Notes: generated by a model not told the origin, from the letters alone. DNA of 64,000 nucleotides from an uncultured Alphaproteobacteria bacterium (GCA_900079695.1 LT599022.1:2193245-2257244), one strand, 5' to 3'. Positions 35,801 to 44,885 are shown, counted from the first letter of the stretch. A program made the numbers and translations.

Positions 35801-38337
35801 GGCCCCGGCCGCGCGTAGAGGGTTTCGCCGCCGATCGCCGAGAGATTGTAGGCGCACAGCGGCACCAGACGGCGGTCCGGCAGGGCGACGTGGATGTAGC
35901 ATTGCTTCAGCCGGTCGAGATCGAGGGTCCAGGCGTCCTGGAACGCCATCCCGGAGATGCAGAGGGTATGGCGGCGGGTTTCGAGGAAGGCGTCGAAGCT
36001 GTCGGTCGCGACGCCGGCGCCGCAGCACGAACTCTCCCGCGGCTCGGCGCGCGCCGCCCAGCGCCGGGCGACGAACCGCCGCGCCGCCTCGGCCGCGTCG
36101 TCGTCGCCTTCGCCGCAGCAGCCCGACCGGGGCTCGCCGTGAAGCGAGGCGATCTCGCCGTCCGGCCCGACGGCGAACTCGCCGTTGAACGAGCAATAGG
36201 GATTCTCGGCGGTGCCGGGGCGGAAGTCGGCGGCGCGGATCCGCCCGCCGGTCTGCTGTTCGATCCGCCGCAGCACCTCGGGGATGGTGATGCGGTCGCA
36301 GTCCGCGGGCGGATGCGGGAACCGGCCGACGTAGCTGACCGGCTGGAAATGCACGGTGCGCACCGTCGGCATGCGCGCGATCGCGAACTCGAGGATGTCG
36401 CCGATCTCCCGAGTGTTGACGCCGGGCACCAGCACCGGAACCAGCACCACGCCGAGATCGAGCTCGGCGCAGTTGCGGATCGCCCGCTCCTTGACCGCGA
36501 GCAGATCGCGGCCGCGAATCCGGCGGTAGGCGGCATCGGTGACGGCGTCGAACTGCAGGAACACGCAGTTCAGCCCCGCCGCCTTCAGCCGCCGCAGGTA
36601 GGGGAGATCGTCGGCGAGGCGCAGGCCGTTGGTGTTCGCCTGGACGAACCCGAAGCCGAGCCCCCGCGCCAGCGCGACGATCTCCGGCAGGTCGTCGCGG
36701 ACCGTCGGCTCGCCGCCGGAGAGCTGGATGTTGACCTGCCGTCCGGTCGCCCGCAGCGCCCGCAACCGCGCCGCGATCTCGTCGAATCCCGGGTCGGGCG
36801 CGGCGCGGCCGGAGGACGCGAAGCACACCGGACAGGCGAGGTTGCAGCGCTGCGTTACCTCCACCAGCACGCAACAGCTCTGCTGACGATGCTCGGGGCA
36901 CAGGCCGCAGTCGAACGGGCAGCCGCGATCGGCTTCGGTGGCGCACGTCGCCGGGTGCGCGGGCGCGGCCACCGACCGCCCCCAGGCGGCGTAGGCGGGC
37001 GCGCCGCGCCAGATCACGGTCTTGAAGTCGCCGTGCTCCGGGCAGGTCTTGCGCAGGAAGACGTCGCCGCCCTCGGCGACGCGCGCGGCGGGAATCCGGC
37101 GCAGGCATACCGGGCAGGCGCTTTCGGTGGTCCCGAGCGCCGCGTCGGGGCCCGGCTCCGCCTCGGCCGCCGCGGGCGGGAGCGGCGACACGCCGTCGAG
37201 CAGCGCGTCGAGACCGATGCAGGCGCGCGCCTCGACCGCGGCGGCGACGACGCGCGCGGCCTCCAGCCGCCGCGTCGCCGCCGCCAGCGCCGCGGGATCG
37301 TCGGCGAAGCGGTCGAGCGCCGGGCGGAAACGGGCGTCGAGCGAAACCCGCACCTCCTCCCGCACCAGCTTGTCGGCGAGATAGACCACCGCCGCCGCAT
37401 CCGGCGCGCCGCTCGCGACCGCCGGGTCGCCGTGCCGCGCGACGATCTCCGCCACCGCCGGGAATCCCGCCGCTTCGAGCATCCGCGCCCCGGCCGCCGC
37501 ATGGTCGGGCGCGCCCTTGGCGAGATCGTGCAGCAGCGCCCCCGCGACCGCGAGATCGGCGTCGGCCGCGCCGCCGACGGCGCGCGCCAGCCGCAGCGCC
37601 ACTCCGGCCACCGCACGGCCGTGCCGCGCCGCCGCCTCGGGCGTGCCCGCCTCCGAGAGAATCGCCGCGCATTCCTCGGCGGTCGGGCAATCGTCGCGAA
37701 CCTCCCGGCCGCACAGCCGGGCGTAGTCCTCGGGGGTGTCCATATCGAGGAGAACGCCCGCATCGAACACCCCGACCTCGTCGGCATCGGCGGCATGCGC
37801 CGCGAGCACCCGCTTGAGGCCGCCCGCGCCGTCGCCCGCGAGAATTTCGGCGAACAGACGGCGGCCGATCAGCGGCGGATGACCGCGCCGCCCGCGGAAC
37901 GTCGGGTAGAGCACCGCGCGATCGGGGTGGAAGCTCGCGGCGAGGCGGCGGACGGTGGACGGCCGTACCAGAGGCACGTCGACCGGCAGCAGGAAGCACG
38001 CGTCGATTTCGGGATCGAGAGCGCCGATCCCGGCGACCGCCGAGGTGTACATGCCCTCGGCATAGCGCGGGTTGACGACGCACGCCGCCCCTTCGCGCCG
38101 CACCACCGGAGCCAGTTCGTCGGCACGATGCCCCACCACCACCGCGATCTCGGCGACGCCCGCGGCGCGGAACAGCGCGATCGCCCGGGCAAGGGCGGAG
38201 CTGCCGCCGATCGGCAGCAGCGGCTTGAAGCCTTCCCCCATGCGCGACGAATATCCCGCCGCGAGAATCACCGCCGCCAGCCGCGGCGCGCGGGGATCGG
38301 GCGCGGGGGCGGGGGCGGAACAGCAGCAGCCGCTCAT
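35797..38337 (-). CDS. Triple fusion: MocA-like nucleotidyltransferase, HD domain, TrsS-like radical SAM enzyme
   Basis: An 846-residue protein. Residues ~20-215 are an NTP transferase like MocA, the CTP:molybdopterin cytidylyltransferase (ILAAGYSSRMGEGFKPLLPIGG, LPVDVPLVRP), suited to making the MCD cofactor of Mop. Residues ~225-370 are an HD domain (ALLHDLAKG with His270-Asp271). Residues ~405-846 are a radical SAM enzyme: an N-terminal CPVC/CPEHG zinc-like section, the cluster motif C498-N-L-A-C502-P-V-C505, GGEP at 541, and extra Cys pairs (CCGEG, SSCCGAG). The start has a Cys cluster, GCCCS. In Desulfovibrio these functions are separate genes of the same cassette. Coupled by overlaps on both sides. 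Confidence 0.8.
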   Translation of the reverse strand: MSGCCCSAPAPAPDPRAPRLAAVILAAGYSSRMGEGFKPLLPIGGSSALARAIALFRAAGVAEIAVVVGHRADELAPVVRREGAACVVNPRYAEGMYTSAVAGIGALDPEIDACFLLPVDVPLVRPSTVRRLAASFHPDRAVLYPTFRGRRGHPPLIGRRLFAEILAGDGAGGLKRVLAAHAADADEVGVFDAGVLLDMDTPEDYARLCGREVRDDCPTAEECAAILSEAGTPEAAARHGRAVAGVALRLARAVGGAADADLAVAGALLHDLAKGAPDHAAAGARMLEAAGFPAVAEIVARHGDPAVASGAPDAAAVVYLADKLVREEVRVSLDARFRPALDRFADDPAALAAATRRLEAARVVAAAVEARACIGLDALLDGVSPLPPAAAEAEPGPDAALGTTESACPVCLRRIPAARVAEGGDVFLRKTCPEHGDFKTVIWRGAPAYAAWGRSVAAPAHPATCATEADRGCPFDCGLCPEHRQQSCCVLVEVTQRCNLACPVCFASSGRAAPDPGFDEIAARLRALRATGRQVNIQLSGGEPTVRDDLPEIVALARGLGFGFVQANTNGLRLADDLPYLRRLKAAGLNCVFLQFDAVTDAAYRRIRGRDLLAVKERAIRNCAELDLGVVLVPVLVPGVNTREIGDILEFAIARMPTVRTVHFQPVSYVGRFPHPPADCDRITIPEVLRRIEQQTGGRIRAADFRPGTAENPYCSFNGEFAVGPDGEIASLHGEPRSGCCGEGDDDAAEAARRFVARRWAARAEPRESSCCGAGVATDSFDAFLETRRHTLCISGMAFQDAWTLDLDRLKQCYIHVALPDRRLVPLCAYNLSAIGGETLYARPGP

Positions 38338-38798
38338 GCCTCGTCCTCCGCCCCGTCGATGCGCGATCCGTCGGGCGCATAGCCGTTGACGGCGAGAATC
38401 CGGTCGAGCTTGCGCAGGGTCTCGACGACGATCTCCGGGCAGCGCGCCTGCTGCGCCGCGAAATCGCCGCCGGTGATCGCCGCGCAGGTGGTGCCGCCGT
38501 AGCGCGCGCCGTAGGTGTCGTCGAACCATGCCGACAGCGATTCCAGCATTTCCGGCAGGCGATCGTCGGCGATCTCGTCGGGACCGCCGCGCCCGGCATA
38601 GAGGCCGAGGACGCAGCAGCCGCCGGTGAGGCAGCCGCACTCGCGCCCGCTCTCCATGCCGCCGAGCAGGCCGGTGGCGGCGCGCACCAGCTCCGGGCTG
38701 GTTTCGCCGCGCGCCTCCAGCGCCAGGATCGCGAGGATCTGGCTGCATTTGAACCCCTGCAGGGACAACTCCAGAACCCGGAACCCCTGGTCCGCCAT
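38334..38798 (-). CDS. C-GCAxxG-C-C family redox protein (DVU_1555-type)
   Basis: A 154-residue protein with the Cys pattern of the C_GCAxxG_C_C family: an early KCSQ, then ECGCLTGGCCVLGLY (a GCxxGGC variant), and later Cys residues at TTCAA and RCPE. Helical, soluble, probably binding an Fe-S cluster or forming a redox-active Cys site. AGGAGG precedes the ATG. It overlaps the radical SAM fusion gene by four bases. In the Desulfovibrio cassette an equivalent protein stands between the methyltransferase and the radical SAM gene, as here. Confidence 0.8.
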   Translation of the reverse strand: MADQGFRVLELSLQGFKCSQILAILALEARGETSPELVRAATGLLGGMESGRECGCLTGGCCVLGLYAGRGGPDEIADDRLPEMLESLSAWFDDTYGARYGGTTCAAITGGDFAAQQARCPEIVVETLRKLDRILAVNGYAPDGSRIDGAEDEA

Positions 38799-38809
38799 GA
38801 TCGACCTCC

Positions 38810-39499
38810 TCAGTTGTCGGCGCGGCGGGCGACGAACAGCGCGTAGCCCGGCCGCATCCGTTTCACCGCTTCCGCGCCCGCGCCGGGCGCGCACCAGACG
38901 TCGCCCGCCGATCCTCCGGCGAAGATCACGCGCGCCACGAACGCCCGCAGCGCCTCGGACCGATCCTCCCAGCCGCCCGGCGCGAACCCGTGCGCGGCGA
39001 GCAGGTCCCGCCACTCCGCCTGCGTCCGCAGGCCGCGCAGACGGGCGGGCGCGCCGTCGGGCGGCGGCTCGGCGGCACGGCGATAGGGATCCCCCGCCAC
39101 CAGGCGGCCGCCGGGCGCGAGAACGCGCCGGAGTTCGTCGAGGGTGCGCGGCAGGTCCGCCATCAGGCCGAGGCTGCACTCGGCGAGAACCCCGGCGAAG
39201 CCGCCCGCGGCGAACGGCAGGTTCGCGCCGTCGGCGGCGGCCACCGTCGCGCCGTTGCGCCGCGCCTCGGCGAGGGCGGCGCGGGAGACGTCCACGCCGA
39301 CCGCGACGATCCCGCGCGCGCGCAGAAGCGCGAGGCTCGCGCCGCCGCCGCAGCCGAGGTCGAGCACCCGCTCGCCCCCCCGCCAACCGCCGAGATCGAG
39401 GGCGCGGGCGGTGAGTTCGGGACCGCCGAGCCGCACCGCCCCGCCGGGGGCGTCGAACCGCCCGGTTTCGTAGAGGCCGCGCGGCTCGGGGCGGTGCAT
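38810..39499 (-). CDS. SAM-dependent methyltransferase (TrsM / DVU_1556-type)
   Basis: A 229-residue class I methyltransferase. Motif I is VLDLGCGGGASLALLRARG, followed by VGVDVSRAAL, ADGANLPFAAGGFAGVLAECSLGLM and the post-motif LRRVLAPGGRLV. The C-terminal half (LRTQAEWRDLLAAHGFAPGGWEDRS) resembles arsenite- or small-molecule methyltransferases. Its target is unknown; in this conserved cassette a cofactor-modifying step is likely. The start overlaps the upstream stop by one base (TGATG). Confidence 0.78.
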   Translation of the reverse strand: MHRPEPRGLYETGRFDAPGGAVRLGGPELTARALDLGGWRGGERVLDLGCGGGASLALLRARGIVAVGVDVSRAALAEARRNGATVAAADGANLPFAAGGFAGVLAECSLGLMADLPRTLDELRRVLAPGGRLVAGDPYRRAAEPPPDGAPARLRGLRTQAEWRDLLAAHGFAPGGWEDRSEALRAFVARVIFAGGSAGDVWCAPGAGAEAVKRMRPGYALFVARRADN

Positions 39500-39702
39500 C
39501 ACTTGTCCTCCAGCGCCTGTTCGACGTCGAGCATCTTGCCGAGGGCGAGATCCTCGGGCACGAACACCAGTCCGCACGACGGGCAGCGCGGCAGTTCCAC
39601 GGGAAAGCGGTTGCCGAGGTACTCGACCGTGACCTTGCCGGGTTCGAGCGCGCATCCGCATTTGCCGCACGTCAGGCTGGTTTCCGCCGGTTCCGGGGTC
39701 AT
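39499..39702 (-). CDS. Small two-CxxC redox protein (DVU_1557-type)
   Basis: A 67-residue protein with Cys12-G-K-Cys15-G-Cys17 and Cys40-P-S-Cys43, spaced to form a zinc ribbon or a rubredoxin-like metal site. The segment VTVEYLGNRFPVELPRCPSCGLVFVPE is the conserved core, followed by a C-terminal helix. It sits between the methyltransferase and the large oxidoreductase, overlapping both, so it is translationally coupled in the cassette. It is probably an electron carrier or metal-handling partner; which of these cannot be told from sequence. Confidence 0.75.
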   Translation of the reverse strand: MTPEPAETSLTCGKCGCALEPGKVTVEYLGNRFPVELPRCPSCGLVFVPEDLALGKMLDVEQALEDK

Positions 39703-42011
39703 TGCGGAGGCTCCTTCGCCACCTGCATGCGGTGGCTGTAGGCGCGGTGGACCGCGAACGCGTCCCCCTGCCGGGTATACTCCACCCAGTAGGTGACGCT
39801 GACCGGTCGATGGCTGGCGATGCAGTGGCCGGTGCGGGCGTCGACGATCTTTTCGCCGCTTGCCTCGGCGTGACGGATCACCGCGCGCACGTCGTCGTGG
39901 AGGATCAGCCGCCGCTCCAGCGCCGCGGCGACCTCGGGGGACAGGATCAGCTCGGGTTCGGGTTCGGGTTCGGACACGGGTTCCTCCCACACGGTGCGCA
40001 ACAGGCCGGCCTTCAACCGGGCGCGGCTCTCCTGCCGCCGCGAGAACCCCGGATCGGGCCGCGCCGCGGCATCGCCGCCATCGCCGAACAGCAGGTCGAG
40101 AACGTGGAGGGCGCGCTTGCCCCGCCGCGCGAAGTTGTCGCGGCACATCGCGCAATAGGTGACGTAATCGGCGTCGCTCGCCGCGATCCGCCGGTCGACG
40201 GTGCGGTCGGCGAGGTCCGGGTCGACGAACGACGCCAGCCCGCCGAATCCGCAGCAGGGGGTATGGTCCGGATCGCCGAGTTCGATCGCGGCAACCCCGG
40301 CCTCGGCGAGCAGGTGCCGCACCGCCCTCTGCGTCGCGCGGTCGCCCCGCGCGGCGCAGGGATCGTGAATCGCCAACCGCAACCCCGCCGCGCGCCTGCC
40401 CGGCACGCCGGTGACGGCGAGCACCGTCCACAGCGTGTCCACCCGCGCGCCGGGGAGCCCGGCTTCGAGCATTTTCCGGCAGGTCGGGCAAGCGGCGATC
40501 AGGCGCGGACGCCCGAGCCCCTCCCAGGCGGCGGCGAGGGCGTCGCCGGTCTCGCGGAAGCGCGCCTCCTGCCCCGCCCAGTGCGCCGGCGCGCCGCAGC
40601 ACCCGAGCATCAGACCGACGCCGCCGGGAAGCGCGCGGCGCAGGTGGGCGTAAGCCGCCGCCACCCGGTCGGGCGACGACGCGCTCAACTGGCAACCGGG
40701 AAAGAAGACCGACGCGCTCGCCGTCGCTCCGGGCTGATGACGCGCGAGGAAGAACGCCTCGCCGGAGCTGAACGCCAGATCGCGCAACGCGAAATCGTGG
40801 TAGGACGGCGGCATCTTGCCCTTGTTCACCATGCTCCGCCGCGCCTCCAGGCAGATCTCGCCCATGTTCAGGTTTTCGGGACACACCGCCTCGCACAGGC
40901 CGCACAGGCTGCAGGCGTTGGCCAGCCGGTTGGCCTTGTGGTTGCCGAGGACGATGCAGTCGTTGTTGTAGATCTCGCGCACGTAGCGCTTCGGGTAGGA
41001 TTTGTGGGTGGCAAGATACTCGCAGGACTTGACGCACTCCAGGCAGCGGCAGGGGAAGCAGCGCCCGGCCTCGGCGCGCGCCTCGTCGGCGGCGTATCCG
41101 CGATCGGGATCGGCGGGCGCGACCGCCGCCGCCGGGGCGTATCCGGAGACGTCGGTGTAAAGGCGGGAGACGAAGCCGCCCTGGCGCTCGCGGTTGGCGG
41201 TCAGCGACGCGCCCTGGAACATCCGGTCGAGGGAGAGCGCGGCGGCGCGGCCGTCGTGCAGCGAGGCGATCGGCGAATAGGGCGCGTCGCCGCGCAGCAG
41301 GCTGCCGCCCGCGAAAATCTTCGAGTGGCTGGTGGCGAATGTCAGCGGATCGACCGCGATCCGCCCCTCGGCGTCGCGGGCGAACTCCGGCCAGCCGGAC
41401 GCGGCGGCCGCGCCGATGCCGAAGTAGACGCCGTCGAAATCGTCGACGAGCGCGGCGAGACCGGCGGCGTCGACCGGCGCGTTGCAGCGCATCTCGATAC
41501 CGAGGCTCCGCAGCGCCGCGAGATCGGCGTCGACCACCCGCGCCGGAAGAATCGCCTCGCCGAGGGCGTAGAGACGATCGACAGGGCGTTCGCGCGCCTC
41601 GAACACCGTCACCGCACAGCCCTTGAGGGCAAGATCGGCGGCGGCGGCGAGGCCCCCGAGCCCGGCGCCGACGACCGCGACGCGGCGCTTGCGCAGGCTC
41701 TTGCCGACCACCGGCAGCGGGCGCGGCCCGGCGAATTCGAGCACCGCGCGTTCGAGGCCGCGGATGCGAACCGCACCGCCCGCCTCGGCGCGGCGGCATG
41801 CGCCCTCGCACGGGGCGTCGCAGATCCGGCCGACGATTCCGGGGAGCGGCACCGCACGGACCAGCACCGCGAGCGCGCCGCGCCAGTCTCCGTCGCGCGC
41901 ACACCCGAGCATCGCGCGGGCGTCGAGATGCAGCGGACAGGCCGCCGTGCATGCCGGCGGCTGCTCCTCGACGCACCGCGATTCCCATTCGCGAATCCGT
42001 TGACCGTCCAT
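39699..42011 (-). CDS. Large FAD / Fe-S / CCG-domain oxidoreductase (DVU_1558-type)
   Basis: A 770-residue cytoplasmic protein with several redox modules. Residues ~1-110 are a GltD-type Cys domain (CTAACPLHLDARAML, CDAPCEGACRR). Residues ~110-290 are a pyridine-nucleotide/FAD fold (VAVVGAGLGGLAAAADLALKG). Then come ferredoxin-type clusters (CFPCRCLECVKSCEYL, CSLCGLCEAVCPENLN), and two CCG domains like heterodisulfide reductase HdrB (FFPGCQLS...GCCGAP, DPCAARG...CCGFGG). A C-terminal ~90-residue domain is specific to this family. It may route electrons between Mop, NAD(P)H and ferredoxin. GGGAG supports the ATG at 42011. A stem-loop separates it from mop upstream. Confidence 0.8.
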   Translation of the reverse strand: MDGQRIREWESRCVEEQPPACTAACPLHLDARAMLGCARDGDWRGALAVLVRAVPLPGIVGRICDAPCEGACRRAEAGGAVRIRGLERAVLEFAGPRPLPVVGKSLRKRRVAVVGAGLGGLAAAADLALKGCAVTVFEARERPVDRLYALGEAILPARVVDADLAALRSLGIEMRCNAPVDAAGLAALVDDFDGVYFGIGAAAASGWPEFARDAEGRIAVDPLTFATSHSKIFAGGSLLRGDAPYSPIASLHDGRAAALSLDRMFQGASLTANRERQGGFVSRLYTDVSGYAPAAAVAPADPDRGYAADEARAEAGRCFPCRCLECVKSCEYLATHKSYPKRYVREIYNNDCIVLGNHKANRLANACSLCGLCEAVCPENLNMGEICLEARRSMVNKGKMPPSYHDFALRDLAFSSGEAFFLARHQPGATASASVFFPGCQLSASSPDRVAAAYAHLRRALPGGVGLMLGCCGAPAHWAGQEARFRETGDALAAAWEGLGRPRLIAACPTCRKMLEAGLPGARVDTLWTVLAVTGVPGRRAAGLRLAIHDPCAARGDRATQRAVRHLLAEAGVAAIELGDPDHTPCCGFGGLASFVDPDLADRTVDRRIAASDADYVTYCAMCRDNFARRGKRALHVLDLLFGDGGDAAARPDPGFSRRQESRARLKAGLLRTVWEEPVSEPEPEPELILSPEVAAALERRLILHDDVRAVIRHAEASGEKIVDARTGHCIASHRPVSVTYWVEYTRQGDAFAVHRAYSHRMQVAKEPPQ

Positions 42012-42060
42012 CGCCGACACTCCCGACCCGTGGCCGCATCCCGCGGCGGATGAGGAAAGG

Positions 42061-42090
42061 GGTCCGGAACGGGCGCACCCGTTCCGGACC
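42061..42090 (-). terminator. Strong stem-loop between mop and the maturation cassette
   Basis: Perfect 13-bp stem GGTCCGGAACGGG / CCCGTTCCGGACC with a four-base loop, 16 bp beyond the mop stop. On the minus strand it is followed by CCTTTCCTC, a weak pyrimidine-rich tail. It probably acts as a partial terminator or mRNA 3' stabiliser so that mop is expressed above the downstream maturation genes. Confidence 0.65.
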
Positions 42091-42105
42091 TCGGTTCGGA
42101 CGACC

Positions 42106-44853
42106 TCAGGCGTGGGCGAGGTCGGCGGCCTTGGCGTCGAGCGCCGCCTTCACCGCCTCGGGCAGTGCCGGAACCTTGAAGATCCGCACGCCGCAGGCGT
42201 CGTGGATGGCGTTCAGGATCGCCGGATGCGGCGCGGTCAGCGGCGCCTCGCCGACGCCCGCCGCGCCGAACGGCCCGAGCGGACGCGGGGTTTCGAGGTA
42301 GAGGATCTCGATGTCGTCGGGCACGTCCTTGGGATACGGAATGCCGCAGTCCAGGAGCGTGGTGTGATACTCGAGATCGTCGAAGTCCTCGGTCAGGGCG
42401 AGACCGATGCCCTGCGCCAGACCGCCGTAGATCTGCCCGTCCACGGTGGCGCAGTTGATGATCGTGCCGACGTCGACGGCGGTGGTGAACTTCACCACCG
42501 AGACCTTGCCGGTTTCGAGGTCCACCTCGACCTCGGGCATGAACACCTCGTACATGTAGATCGGGAAGGGATCGCCCTGGCAGGTGTCGGTGGCGCACTC
42601 GGTGCAGGCCTGCGCCACCCACTTGCCGTCGTAGCGGAGCGGAATCTTCTCGGCGACCATTTCGTCGTAGGTGCGGTAGGTGCCGTCCGGCTTGCGCATC
42701 GCGTTGAGCAGCATCTCGCACGAGACCTTGGTGGCGTTGCCGGTGAAGACGTTGGACCGGCTGCCGCCCGACGGCCCGCTGTTGGGGCAGAGGGTGTCGT
42801 TCATCACCAGCTTGAACTGCTCGGGCTTGAGGTGCAGCACCGGGCGGAACACCTCGTGCGCGATCGTCAGGCACGAGAGGTCGGAGCCCTGGCCGTGATC
42901 CTGCCAGGCGTTGTAGAGGGTGACGCCGTGCGGGGTCAGTTCGGCGGCGGCGGCGGAGCTGTCGGGGCCGTCGAGACCGCAGCCGTAGAGGCCGAGGGCG
43001 ATGCCGACGCCGCGCTTATGCCCGGGCTTCGCGAACGCCTTGCAGCGCGCCTTCGCCTCCTCGTACTTCGGCCGCAGCATGTCGAACAGCTCGACCAGGC
43101 AGTAGACGTCCGGCACCTGACCGGTCGGGGTGGTCGAGCCCGGGCGGTAGAGGTTCTTGTAGCGGAACTCGAACGGGTCCTCGCCGACCTTCTCCGCCAG
43201 GATGTCCATGCAGATTTCCGAGGCGAGGAACGCCTGCGGCGAACCGAAGGCGCGGAACGCCGAGCCCCAGGCGTGGTTGGTGGCGACCGTCCGGCCCTTG
43301 CCGCGAATGTTCGGCAGCTCGTAGCCCGCGCCGGTGAATTGACCCTGGCGCAGGGTCACGAGGTCGCCGAACTCCGAGTACGGCCCGTGGTCCATCCACC
43401 AGTCGGTCTCCATGGCGACCAGCTTGCCGTTCGCGTCGGCCGCCATCTTGATCTTCATGTCCACCGGCGAGCGCTTGCCGGTGTAGGTGATGTTCTGGAA
43501 CTGGTCGTAGACCAGCGACACCGGGCGGCCGTCGCAGGCGAGGCAGGCGACGCCGAGCAGCGCCTCCATGGTCGGGCTGAACTTGTAGCCGAAGGTGCCG
43601 CCGGTGCCGTTCTGGATCAGCCGCAGCTTCTCCGGTTCGACGCCGATGCCCGGGCAGATCATCGCATGATGCAGATGCAGGCCGATGCTCTTCGACTGGA
43701 TCGTCAGGCGGTCCTCGTCGTCGATGTAGGCGCAGCCGCAGTCGGGTTCGAGGTGCAGGTGCGGCTGGCGGCTGCAATAGGTCTCGCACTCGGCGACGTG
43801 GGCGGCCTCGGCGATCAGCGGGGCGGTCTCCGCGCCCTTCACCACGCCGCACTCGTAGTAGACGTTCGGCACGCCGGGGTGGATCTCGATGGCGTCGGGC
43901 GCCTGGGCGGCGAAGCCGTCCATGTAGGCGGGCAGAACCTCGAGATCGACGACCACTTTGTCGGCCGCCGCGCGGGCGTGCGCCTCGGTATCGGCGCAGA
44001 CGATCGCGATCGCGTCGCCGAACTGGAACACCTTCTCCTTGCACAGGATCGGCCGGTCCCATCCGTCGCCCTTGTTCTCGGGGAAGGTGATGAGGCCGGT
44101 GATCGCGTTCTTGCCCTTGACGTCCTTCCAGGTCACCACCTTGACGACGCCGGGCATCTTCTCCGCCACCGAGGTGTCGATGCCCTTGATGTTGGCGTGC
44201 GACACCTTGGCCTGGACGAGGGCGAGGCGCAGGGTGTTCTCGGGCATGTGCAGCGCGACGTCGGCGCCGAAGTCCCAGGTTCCGGTGACCTTCGCGAGCG
44301 CCGAGGGGCGATGGAACCAGGTGCCGAGGATCTTGCCGTCCGGCCCGGGCTTGAACAGCAGGTCCTCCTTCTTCATCTCGCCGCGCAGCACCGCCGCCGC
44401 GTCCATCACCGCGTCGATCAGCGGCTTGTAGCCGGTGCAGCGGCAGAGGTTGCGGTTGCGGTGGAACCAGTTGCGCACCTCCTCGCGGGTCGGGCTCAGG
44501 GTCTTGTCGAGCAGCGCCTTGGCCGACATCAGGAAGCCCGGGGTGCAGACGCCGCACTGGGCGCTGCCGTGGGCCATCCACGCGATCTGCAGCGGGTGCA
44601 GGTCGAGCGCGCTGCCGAGGCCCTCGATGGTGACGATCTTCGCGTCCTCGGGCACGCTGCCCACCGTCTTCTTGCAGGAGCGCACCGGCGCGCCGTCGAT
44701 CAGGACGGTGCAGGAGCCGCACTGGCCGTCGCCGCAGCAGACCTTGCAGCCAGTCAGCAGGAGCTGTTCGCGCAGAACGTCCGAGAGCATCCGTTTCGGA
44801 TCGACGACGACCGGCCGATCGACCCCGTTCACATTCAAGCTAATCCGTCGCAT
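42106..44853 (-). CDS. mop: Mop-type molybdenum aldehyde oxidoreductase (xanthine oxidase family)
   Basis: A 915-residue single-chain enzyme that oxidises aldehydes (or a related carbonyl/heterocycle) with water. Its numbering matches Desulfovibrio gigas Mop: first [2Fe-2S] ligands Cys40, 45, 48, 60; second Cys100, 103, 137, 139; the catalytic base Glu869 in GVGEAPLTAP. The Moco domain includes GGTFGYKF, GSAFRAFGSPQAF and SGPSGGSRSNVFTGNA. It has no FAD domain, so electrons must leave to a ferredoxin or flavodoxin; a ferredoxin gene lies 950 bp upstream. It is clearly not a CoxL-type CO dehydrogenase, being one chain with Mop-like Fe-S spacing. The true substrate is unknown. Confidence 0.9.
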   Translation of the reverse strand: MRRISLNVNGVDRPVVVDPKRMLSDVLREQLLLTGCKVCCGDGQCGSCTVLIDGAPVRSCKKTVGSVPEDAKIVTIEGLGSALDLHPLQIAWMAHGSAQCGVCTPGFLMSAKALLDKTLSPTREEVRNWFHRNRNLCRCTGYKPLIDAVMDAAAVLRGEMKKEDLLFKPGPDGKILGTWFHRPSALAKVTGTWDFGADVALHMPENTLRLALVQAKVSHANIKGIDTSVAEKMPGVVKVVTWKDVKGKNAITGLITFPENKGDGWDRPILCKEKVFQFGDAIAIVCADTEAHARAAADKVVVDLEVLPAYMDGFAAQAPDAIEIHPGVPNVYYECGVVKGAETAPLIAEAAHVAECETYCSRQPHLHLEPDCGCAYIDDEDRLTIQSKSIGLHLHHAMICPGIGVEPEKLRLIQNGTGGTFGYKFSPTMEALLGVACLACDGRPVSLVYDQFQNITYTGKRSPVDMKIKMAADANGKLVAMETDWWMDHGPYSEFGDLVTLRQGQFTGAGYELPNIRGKGRTVATNHAWGSAFRAFGSPQAFLASEICMDILAEKVGEDPFEFRYKNLYRPGSTTPTGQVPDVYCLVELFDMLRPKYEEAKARCKAFAKPGHKRGVGIALGLYGCGLDGPDSSAAAAELTPHGVTLYNAWQDHGQGSDLSCLTIAHEVFRPVLHLKPEQFKLVMNDTLCPNSGPSGGSRSNVFTGNATKVSCEMLLNAMRKPDGTYRTYDEMVAEKIPLRYDGKWVAQACTECATDTCQGDPFPIYMYEVFMPEVEVDLETGKVSVVKFTTAVDVGTIINCATVDGQIYGGLAQGIGLALTEDFDDLEYHTTLLDCGIPYPKDVPDDIEILYLETPRPLGPFGAAGVGEAPLTAPHPAILNAIHDACGVRIFKVPALPEAVKAALDAKAADLAHA

Positions 44854-44885
44854 GAGCCATCCTCCTGGCTTTTGGGGCTGAATCC

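Noticed and set aside
35797..38798. Selenocysteine in the radical SAM fusion or C-GCAxxG-C-C protein
   Set aside because: Relatives in sulfate reducers can be selenoproteins, but these frames are continuous with Cys and end at natural overlaps; no in-frame TGA with a following hairpin was seen.
42106..44853. CoxL-type aerobic CO dehydrogenase
   Set aside because: CoxL is a separate large subunit with a Cys-containing active-site loop; here Fe-S and Moco domains are in one chain with Mop numbering, and no CoxM/CoxS genes are present.
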